Assembly: GCF_003970675.1 (NCBI RefSeq)
Contig: NZ_CP034562.1
Span: 4,004,001 to 4,068,000 of the forward strand
Direction: 5' to 3'
DNA length: 64,000 bases
From: Flammeovirga pectinis
Lineage (GTDB): Bacteria > Bacteroidota > Bacteroidia > Cytophagales > Flammeovirgaceae
Positions 57,896-64,000 of this stretch are shown here, in pieces; the first letter of the stretch is position 1; every line of letters starts with the position of its first letter. A model generated the notes under the pieces. That model made no database searches. It was not told the origin of the DNA and worked only from the letters and a program-made list of their open reading frames with translations. The translations under genes were made by a program, and so were the position numbers.

Positions 57896-58105
57896 ATGAA
57901 TTTTATTAAATCTAATAAGGATTTAAAGTCTGTTGCTAAGAAATCAATTCAGGCTGAAGAACTATTTGAAAAAAGAACAGTTGTAGAATTGTCTGATGAA
58001 GAATTATCAAATACAAAAGGAGGTACAAGTCCTTCTTGTATTGTTACTGTGTCAATACTTGTAACAACACTTATTCCAAATGATGCTTTTTCATCGAAAA
58101 ATTAA
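57896..58105 (+). CDS. Second RiPP precursor with a double-glycine leader
   Basis: 69 residues. The leader ends VVELSDEELSNTKGG (Gly42-Gly43), a textbook C39-protease site and of the ELSDEEL type more usual for class II lanthipeptides and microcins than for LanB substrates. The 26-residue core begins TSPSCIVTVSILVTTLIP and has ten Ser/Thr but a single Cys48, so at most one lanthionine ring could form and the rest could be dehydrated or left alone. The start of the core recalls beta chains of two-component lantibiotics, which normally have more Cys at the C terminus. No LanM is in the window. It may be a LanB substrate rich in Dha/Dhb, an unmodified bacteriocin, or a decayed precursor. Confidence 0.72.
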   Translation: MNFIKSNKDLKSVAKKSIQAEELFEKRTVVELSDEELSNTKGGTSPSCIVTVSILVTTLIPNDAFSSKN

Positions 58106-58137
58106 AGAGCAACTGATTTTTAAATCATAACTATTAT

Positions 58138-58193
58138 GTACTCAACCATAATTATTTTTCTTAAAATTAAGAACTATGATTATAGTTGAGTGC
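58138..58193 (+). terminator. Long hairpin after the second precursor
   Basis: Arms 58138-58155 and 58176-58193 pair over about 18 bp with two or three imperfect positions, and an inner TTCTTAA/TTAAGAA stem extends it. No T tract follows, so it may be a processing or stabilising stem that raises precursor mRNA over the downstream genes, as is usual for precursor genes. Confidence 0.55.
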
Positions 58194-58227
58194 TTACTGT
58201 AAAACATTTTGTTAAATACTAAAAATA

Positions 58228-58788
58228 ATGAATAAAAAATTATATTTTTTTCTAATATCTAGTTGGATTATAATATCAAGAATACTTGATGTATACTATA
58301 CATATCAATTCACTCCTGATTTATCAAAAGAGGCAAATCCAATAGTTTCTATTTTTGGAATTTCTTCATGGTCTATTTTATCATTCATAATTACTGTAGT
58401 TGTAATTTATGTAATATACACATTCTATTTAGTGATTTTTAAACCCTTTGATTTACTACCCAATGAAAAAGGATATTCTTATAGTAATATTATAGCGTAT
58501 TTATTTTTAGGGGTTAAAGAAAGTTGGTTATCTGTGTTCTATAAATTCCCCAAAAGTTACAAAAGAATGAAGTATTATATAGGACATATTTTACCAGTAT
58601 CGTTTGCATATGTAGGATTAATTACAACTATAATGTGGTTATTAATAAATAATACAGAGTCATTTTATACTGAATATTATCGTTTGAAATATGTCTTGGT
58701 TATTATTTTACTACCTATTGTTAGTTTTATCTTTGTTTGGACTTATTTGATGTATAAAAAATATCTAAATAAATTACGAATTAACTAA
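58228..58788 (+). CDS. Four-span membrane protein, candidate immunity factor
   Basis: 186 residues, about four to five membrane helices (approximately 5-25, 47-75, 122-143, 155-177) and basic loops. A conserved-looking stretch after helix 1, SRILDVYYTYQFTPDLSKEANPI, resembles the D...T...E-x-NP pattern of DUF5658-like small membrane proteins; no function is known for those. I do not recognise a firm family. It lies between the second precursor and the tailoring genes, where a self-protection protein is often found, and the composition is as AT-rich as the rest of the cluster. Immunity is a guess from position and topology. Confidence 0.6.
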   Translation: MNKKLYFFLISSWIIISRILDVYYTYQFTPDLSKEANPIVSIFGISSWSILSFIITVVVIYVIYTFYLVIFKPFDLLPNEKGYSYSNIIAYLFLGVKESWLSVFYKFPKSYKRMKYYIGHILPVSFAYVGLITTIMWLLINNTESFYTEYYRLKYVLVIILLPIVSFIFVWTYLMYKKYLNKLRIN

Positions 58789-59324
58789 TTTATTTTTATT
58801 TGGCATTACGGTCAATAGTGTTTTGTTTTCTGGGTAGATATGAAAAAGGTTGTAATTAAGGCAAATTTATAATTACATAAAAGATTATTGGTTTAGTTTG
58901 TTACTTTATCTATTTTCTTATTAATCATTCAACAAAAGAATTAATAAATTTATTATTAACACTTGTATTTGATTCGTTTTATGATTTATCCCTTTACAAT
59001 CTGATATTATAACCTCTTAATTGGGAATTTTATAACAATTATGGTTTGTAAATAAAATTGAATAAGTAAAGTGATGCTTTATTTAGTAACTAAAAGTTAT
59101 ATCACATATTTTAATCCATCTAAACGTTTACAAATATTCAGATATGATATTGATTACATTTTAAATGTGATCAATTGTTAAAAATAAATATTCAAAAGTA
59201 AGGTCATAAAATGGATTAATAGGGCATATTTATGAAAAAATGATTCTTCTCTTAATAGATCATTAATAAAGTGCGTTTTTCCATTATTTTTTTAATAGCA
59301 TAATATTTTTTAACCTAAAAAAAT
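58789..59324. other. AT-rich intergenic region, 536 bp
   Basis: No peptide gene with a leader-like sequence was found on the plus strand; only frames of about ten codons. A second promoter for the MDR-LanB-transporter genes probably lies here, but none could be placed. Confidence 0.4.
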
Positions 59325-60413
59325 ATGAAACAATTAGTTATTTGTCCAAATAATTTCCACAAACATTACGAAGATACTTTTTCTTATGGAAAACTGAAAT
59401 TTAATGGTAAGGATATTAATTACGCACTTATTGAAACCGAAGATACATATTTCAATCCTAATGAACACGTAGATAAGGTTTTAATTCGTAAAAAAGCATT
59501 TTCATGTAATTATAGAGATTTATCAATATTATTATTGCAATCTGAAAGAATTAATAATAACTCTCAAATTGCATATACCCCTTTTGGTTCTGAGTTTTCA
59601 GGTATTATTGAAGACATAGGAAATAATGTAGTTAATTTTAAAGTAGGAGATAGAGTAATATGTAATGGTTCATATGATATAAATAATAATGAATTTGGAT
59701 TACCTTCTAATGGAACCTCGAAAGAGTTGGAAATTATTGATATAGGAAATATTATACATATGCCTAGTAAAATGTCATATGCAGTAGGGGCGGGTTTTAC
59801 TATAGGAGCACAAACAGTATACTCAATGATTAATAAGTTAAAGTTAGAAAAAAAAGCGAAAGTATTACTTACTGGTATTCGTGCTAATACATCGTTATTT
59901 GCATTATCGGCTTTAAAAAAAAATAATATAGATGTTTATGGTTTAACTCGTTCAAAAATAAATGAATCATTGTTTAAAAAACATGGGATGAAAGAAATTT
60001 TTAATTTCAAAGAAGAAGAAGGTTTTTTAAGTAATCCAAGTTTATACGAGCTAATTAAGAAAACAGGGGGGTTTGATGCGATAATTGATCCTTTTACTGA
60101 TAGCTATTTTTTTGATGCTTTGAAAGCTTTAAAATTTAATGGTAAATATATTACTTGTGGACTTTCAAATCAATTCGATTATGACTATAAAAAAATATCT
60201 TTAAACACAGAACTTGCTGCCTTAATTCTCAAAAACTTGAAAATTATAGGAAATTGTCTTGGTAAGACAGAGGATTTGAGGGAAGCATTAGATGATTTTC
60301 AAAAAGGGAATTTGTATGTATTTATTGATTCAATAACAAATGATCCTATTGAATTTATGAATCAATCGTTTATCAATAAAAATAGATTGGGGAAAGTAAT
60401 TTTTGAGTACTAA
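59325..60413 (+). CDS. MDR-family dehydrogenase, possible LanJ-type dehydroalanine reductase
   Basis: 362 residues of the medium-chain dehydrogenase/reductase superfamily: catalytic domain with SCNYRDLSILL, FGSEFSGIIEDIGNNVVNFKVGDRVIC, then a Rossmann part (KVLLTGIRANTSLFALSALKKNNIDVYGLTRS) whose coenzyme loop is TGIRANTS instead of the usual GxGxxG. It is 15 bp before LanB and so co-expressed with it. Zinc-dependent MDR enzymes of the LtnJ (LanJA) type reduce dehydroalanine in lanthipeptides to D-alanine; that is the natural hypothesis here. The structural-zinc four-Cys loop of typical alcohol dehydrogenases is not visible, which favours the quinone-oxidoreductase-like or LanJA branch. Confidence 0.75.
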   Translation: MKQLVICPNNFHKHYEDTFSYGKLKFNGKDINYALIETEDTYFNPNEHVDKVLIRKKAFSCNYRDLSILLLQSERINNNSQIAYTPFGSEFSGIIEDIGNNVVNFKVGDRVICNGSYDINNNEFGLPSNGTSKELEIIDIGNIIHMPSKMSYAVGAGFTIGAQTVYSMINKLKLEKKAKVLLTGIRANTSLFALSALKKNNIDVYGLTRSKINESLFKKHGMKEIFNFKEEEGFLSNPSLYELIKKTGGFDAIIDPFTDSYFFDALKALKFNGKYITCGLSNQFDYDYKKISLNTELAALILKNLKIIGNCLGKTEDLREALDDFQKGNLYVFIDSITNDPIEFMNQSFINKNRLGKVIFEY

Positions 60414-60428
60414 AATAAAAAATGTATT

Positions 60429-63400
60429 ATGACTACTAAATATCAAATTAATGACGATATAATAATTCGCACTCCTATTTTTCCTTTTAATAGAGTCAGT
60501 AATGACGCAGAACTTCTAAAATTTATTGAGAATAACTTTTTCTTAGAAGCAATTTACATTGCATCTCCAATATTATATGAAGAAATTGTGAAATTAAAAA
60601 AAGGTATACTGAATGAAACAAAAAGAGATCAAGTTTTGAATAGTTTATATAGGTATGCTATAAGAATGAATTCAAGAAGTACACCCTTTGGTCTATTTTC
60701 TACAGTATCAATTGCTAACTGGAGTAAGGAAACTTTAACACCATTTTTGCCAAATAATTTTTATAGACATACAAGAATTGACATGAATTTATTAGTTGTC
60801 TTAGTTGAGGAACTTGAAAAAGTTCCAGAAATTAGAGAACAATTAATTTATTACCCCAATAATAGTATTTATGAGAAAAATAATGAATTTCGATATATTG
60901 AATATCATTATAATTCAGATAATATAAAGAAGTTTAAGATGTCAAGTGTAGCTATTAATAGTTATTTACATGAAATATATTGTTTAGCAAAGGGGGGGAT
61001 AACTATAACAAAATTAGCAGAAAGGATTACTGATGATAATTTAACAATAGATGTTGCTAATGATTTGATTGCATTAATGATTGAATCTCAAGTCCTAGTT
61101 TCTGAGTTTATTCCACGCTTGACATCTAATGATACGTATTTAAATCAGGTTATTAATATAGTAGAACAAATAACAAAAAAATCTGATAGCCTCAATGTTG
61201 AATTAGTACTTCAAAAGTTAAAGAAAATTCAAGAAAAACTTAATATATTAGATTTACACCCCGAAAATTCAGTTGATATTTATAAAAATATTATTAATGA
61301 TTTATATGAATTTATACCCAAAATAGATCATAGTAAAGTGTTTCATGTAGATGGATTTCGTAAGAGTGTTTCAAGTGTATTATCTTCATATAAGAGTAAA
61401 ATATCAGAGATAATAAATGTGATTTTAGCAATAAATAAAAATTCTGTAAAAACTAATAAAAATATAGAAAATTTCAGATATAAATTTATTGAGCGATATG
61501 ATAGTCAGGCAATACCACTTGTTGATGCTTTAGATGAGGACTTTGGAATAGGTTACCCTATAAATGTATTATCTCGAACAAACACTTTAATTGAAAAATT
61601 ACACTTTAATGGAGAAAAACAAAGGACTATTGATATTAATTTAAATGTAAGAGAAAAATGGTTGTTAGATGTACTTAATGTCATAGAAAGTAAAGGGAGT
61701 GATCAAATTAATTTAGAAGATTATATAAAGGAATCAGATCTCAAGCAAATCAATACTTATGATATGCCACCCTCTTTTTGTTTTATGTTTCGTCTTTTTA
61801 ATGATAATATTTTATTTGAATCTACTTTTGGTACTTCAGCAGCTTCAATGATGAGTCGTTTTAGTTATGGTAATCAGGATGTCAAAAGAGCTACTCATCA
61901 AATTGTTGAAAAAGAAGAAAAGTTATTAAAGGAGGGTGCTATTATGGTAGATATTGTTCATATGCCTGATAATAGAATGGCAAATGTTATAGCTCATCCA
62001 TTATTTAGAAAGTATGAAATGCCTTATTTAGGAGGAGGGGCTGTTAACAATCAAAATACTATAAATATTGAGGATATTTTTATTAAGGTAATAAATAATA
62101 AAATAGTTTTATTCTCAAAAAAACTTAATAAAATAATTATACCAACTAAAACGAATGTACATAATCATTTTAATATGTCGTTACCTTTATATCAATTTTG
62201 GGGTGATTTATCTTCGGATTACTTTAACAAAGATATAGAGTTTCATTGGGGAAATATAAATGCTATGAGGACTTATTTACCAAGGGTTTTATTTAAAGGA
62301 TCTATAATAATGCCTGCAACTTGGAATTTAAGAACCGAAGAATTAATAAATTTATCAAAACTAAATGATGATGAATTGTTGATTAAAATAAATGGCTTAC
62401 AAAAAACATTAAATTTACCACAACGTATATTATTTTCAGAATTTGATAATGAACTTGTTGTTGATTTTTCAGATATAAGATCAATACGAATATGGTTACA
62501 CCTTGTAAAACATAAACAGATTATTACTGTAAAGGAGTTTCTATGGGGTAATAAAGGGGAGTTTTTAAATCAATATGTAGCTAATATATCTAGCCAAGAA
62601 ATAAAAGATTATTCATTTTGTTTAAATGAATTTGAAAGTAGTATAGGAACTTCTCAAGTAATTCAAAGAGATTATTCTCCTGGTGATAAATGGTTATACT
62701 ATAAAATTTATTGTAATATGATATCTTTTGATGAAGTTCTAATTGATATTATATCACCATTATTAACTTCCTTTATCAAGAAAGGTTATATTAAAAGTTT
62801 CTTTTTTATAAAGTACTATGATACAGACTATCATATTCGCCTTCGACTAGAGTTAATAGATAACTCATTTTATGGCGAAATGATTGAATTATTTCATAAT
62901 GAACTTCAAAAGTCGACAAAAAAATCGTTAATTCATGATTTACAAATAGCGACTTATCAAAGAGAAGTTGAAAGATATGGTTCCATTTCAATGGAAATTT
63001 GTGAAAATTATTTTTACATAGATAGCTTTTTTTGTATTCACTTACTAAAAAAATTAGAAAAAATAAAAAAAAATAAGCTTAAAAGTCTTGTAGGTTTAGT
63101 ATTAATTAATAAAACATTAGAAGGATTCAAGTTTACTTTAGATGATAAAATTAATTATGTTAATACAGCTAAAACTCGATATCAAACGGAATTTAATGTA
63201 GATAAAAATACCTTTTCTTCATTGAATCAAAATTATAGAAAAGATAAAGATCTTGTATTTGAGGTATTAAGTGAAAATTTCGCAATAAACCAATTAGATA
63301 ATATTATTGATCAAAAAGAAATTAAGTTACAGCCAATAATAGATTCTCTATTGAATCTAGAAAAAAATAATAAATTGGAGGTTAGTAAATTTCAACTAAT

Positions 63401-63539
63401 TTCTAGTCTTATTCATATGACTTTAAATAGATTTATATCTCAAGATGAAAGAATACAAGAATATATTTTATATGAATATCTTTTTAAGTATTATAAGTAT
63501 CAAAAACATTGTTTAGAAAATAAACTTGAAGCTATATAA
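60429..63539 (+). CDS. lanB: Lantibiotic dehydratase LanB, full length
   Basis: 1036 residues, the size of a complete class I LanB with both halves fused. N-terminal glutamylation domain: IIIRTPIFPFN and the hallmark RSTPFGLFSTVS at 83-93. C-terminal elimination domain (SpaB_C/thiopeptide type): GDKWLYYKIYC and FFFIKYYDTDYHIRLRL from about residue 755 on. It activates precursor Ser/Thr with glutamyl-tRNA and removes glutamate to give Dha/Dhb. No stop or frameshift was seen, in contrast to LanC in the same cluster. In pinensin-type Bacteroidota clusters LanB is, as I recall, split in two; here it is one chain. The C39 exporter gene starts 108 bp later. Confidence 0.95.
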   Translation: MTTKYQINDDIIIRTPIFPFNRVSNDAELLKFIENNFFLEAIYIASPILYEEIVKLKKGILNETKRDQVLNSLYRYAIRMNSRSTPFGLFSTVSIANWSKETLTPFLPNNFYRHTRIDMNLLVVLVEELEKVPEIREQLIYYPNNSIYEKNNEFRYIEYHYNSDNIKKFKMSSVAINSYLHEIYCLAKGGITITKLAERITDDNLTIDVANDLIALMIESQVLVSEFIPRLTSNDTYLNQVINIVEQITKKSDSLNVELVLQKLKKIQEKLNILDLHPENSVDIYKNIINDLYEFIPKIDHSKVFHVDGFRKSVSSVLSSYKSKISEIINVILAINKNSVKTNKNIENFRYKFIERYDSQAIPLVDALDEDFGIGYPINVLSRTNTLIEKLHFNGEKQRTIDINLNVREKWLLDVLNVIESKGSDQINLEDYIKESDLKQINTYDMPPSFCFMFRLFNDNILFESTFGTSAASMMSRFSYGNQDVKRATHQIVEKEEKLLKEGAIMVDIVHMPDNRMANVIAHPLFRKYEMPYLGGGAVNNQNTINIEDIFIKVINNKIVLFSKKLNKIIIPTKTNVHNHFNMSLPLYQFWGDLSSDYFNKDIEFHWGNINAMRTYLPRVLFKGSIIMPATWNLRTEELINLSKLNDDELLIKINGLQKTLNLPQRILFSEFDNELVVDFSDIRSIRIWLHLVKHKQIITVKEFLWGNKGEFLNQYVANISSQEIKDYSFCLNEFESSIGTSQVIQRDYSPGDKWLYYKIYCNMISFDEVLIDIISPLLTSFIKKGYIKSFFFIKYYDTDYHIRLRLELIDNSFYGEMIELFHNELQKSTKKSLIHDLQIATYQREVERYGSISMEICENYFYIDSFFCIHLLKKLEKIKKNKLKSLVGLVLINKTLEGFKFTLDDKINYVNTAKTRYQTEFNVDKNTFSSLNQNYRKDKDLVFEVLSENFAINQLDNIIDQKEIKLQPIIDSLLNLEKNNKLEVSKFQLISSLIHMTLNRFISQDERIQEYILYEYLFKYYKYQKHCLENKLEAI

Positions 63540-63647
63540 AGTTGTTAAAATATTTAATCTCAAATGAATATAAAGCTGAATCCCTTTTTAAACTAACGGG
63601 CAGTTATTAATAGACAAATTATTAAACTTAACAACAACACATTCGAA

Positions 63648-64000
63648 ATGTTAAAGAGATTTCCATTTTTTAAACAATTAGACGCAATGGACTGTGGTCC
63701 TGCATCTCTTAAAATAATATCAAAGTATTATGGTAAAAATTTTTCAATGAAATATTTGAGAGATAAATGTAACATAACTAGAGAAGGAGTTTCATTGTTG
63801 TCAATAAGTAAAACCTCAGAAAGTTTAGGGTTTAAAACTCTTGGATTAAAAACTACTTTTGAAGATTTAAAAGATAAATTACTTTTACCTTGTATTATTC
63901 ATTGGGAATACAAACATTTTGTCGTTGTTTATAAAATAACATTAAAAAAAATTTATATTTCAGACCCACAATTAGGATTAGTTACCTACAATATTAAAGA
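63648..64000 (+). CDS. C39 peptidase-containing ABC exporter, 3' end missing
   Basis: Starts at ATG 63648 and runs off the window after about 117 residues. All visible sequence is a C39 bacteriocin-processing peptidase: Gln10 and Cys16 in KQLDAMDCGPASLKIISKYYG, the catalytic His90 in HWEYKHFVVVY, and Asp106 in ISDPQLG. In the full protein membrane helices and an ATPase would follow. Such exporters cut double-glycine leaders while secreting the peptide, which fits the GA and GG sites of the two precursors at 55673 and 57896. Confidence 0.88.
   Translation, partial: MLKRFPFFKQLDAMDCGPASLKIISKYYGKNFSMKYLRDKCNITREGVSLLSISKTSESLGFKTLGLKTTFEDLKDKLLLPCIIHWEYKHFVVVYKITLKKIYISDPQLGLVTYNIK

Noticed and set aside
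1-64000. tRNA, rRNA or CRISPR arrays
   Set aside because: None could be recognised by reading; short tRNA genes could still be missed without a covariance search.

Overview
The window comes from an AT-rich member of the Bacteroidota, most likely a marine polysaccharide-degrading Cytophagales close to Flammeovirga. The evidence is two SusC/SusD pairs, type IX secretion (T9SS) sorting domains, PCMD-domain surface proteins, TAnnTTTG-type promoters, a PL7 alginate lyase and an arylsulfatase. The genus is an inference; no rRNA or tRNA was seen.

Layout. 1-3.9 kb: end of an operon with two PCMD-domain surface proteins flanking a beta-barrel protein. 4.2-6.1 kb: a 7TM-DISM membrane sensor whose output end is an IS1595-type transposase zinc ribbon. 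6.3-10.2 kb: a ribose/nucleoside salvage operon (ribokinase, DMT-type permease, secreted ADP-ribosylglycohydrolase-like lipoprotein) behind overlapping inverted repeats. 10.3-21.3 kb: two tandem giant T9SS-exported Trp/Tyr-repeat proteins with almost identical 3' ends. 22.0-28.4 kb: a SusC/SusD pair and a divergent alpha/beta-hydrolase lipoprotein.

28.5-43.0 kb is an alginate-use locus: KdgF-like cupin, SDR of the DEH-reductase type, two-CBM PL7 lyase, FadR/GntR regulator, SusC, SusD and a large modular T9SS surface protein. The lyase would cut alginate outside the cell, SusCD would import oligomers, KdgF would open the unsaturated uronate and the SDR would reduce it. A shared TTTGGTCAACCAA site overlaps the -7 region in front of both the kdgF and susC units, so the GntR protein is the natural candidate repressor. 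No exolyase, KDG kinase or aldolase is in the window.

43.0-53.2 kb is mixed: DUF1254-type protein, AraC regulator, an overlooked 31-residue membrane peptide, TetR/GNAT pair, HigBA toxin-antitoxin, AhpC, arylsulfatase, and a lipoprotein with ten 14-residue coiled-coil repeats carrying a metzincin-like protease end.

53.3-55.1 kb is a decayed ISL3-family element with both terminal inverted repeats. Right after it, 55.7 kb to the window end is a class I lanthipeptide cluster: a 56-residue LanA-like precursor, a LanC gene interrupted by a stop codon just before its zinc-ligand CYGD motif, a truncated luciferase-like flavoenzyme, a second double-glycine precursor, a small membrane protein, an MDR dehydrogenase (possible Dha reductase), a full-length LanB, and the start of a C39 peptidase-ABC exporter that runs off the end. 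The intact LanB beside two broken tailoring genes and an IS remnant suggests a mobile cluster that is either decaying or makes a product without its own LanC.
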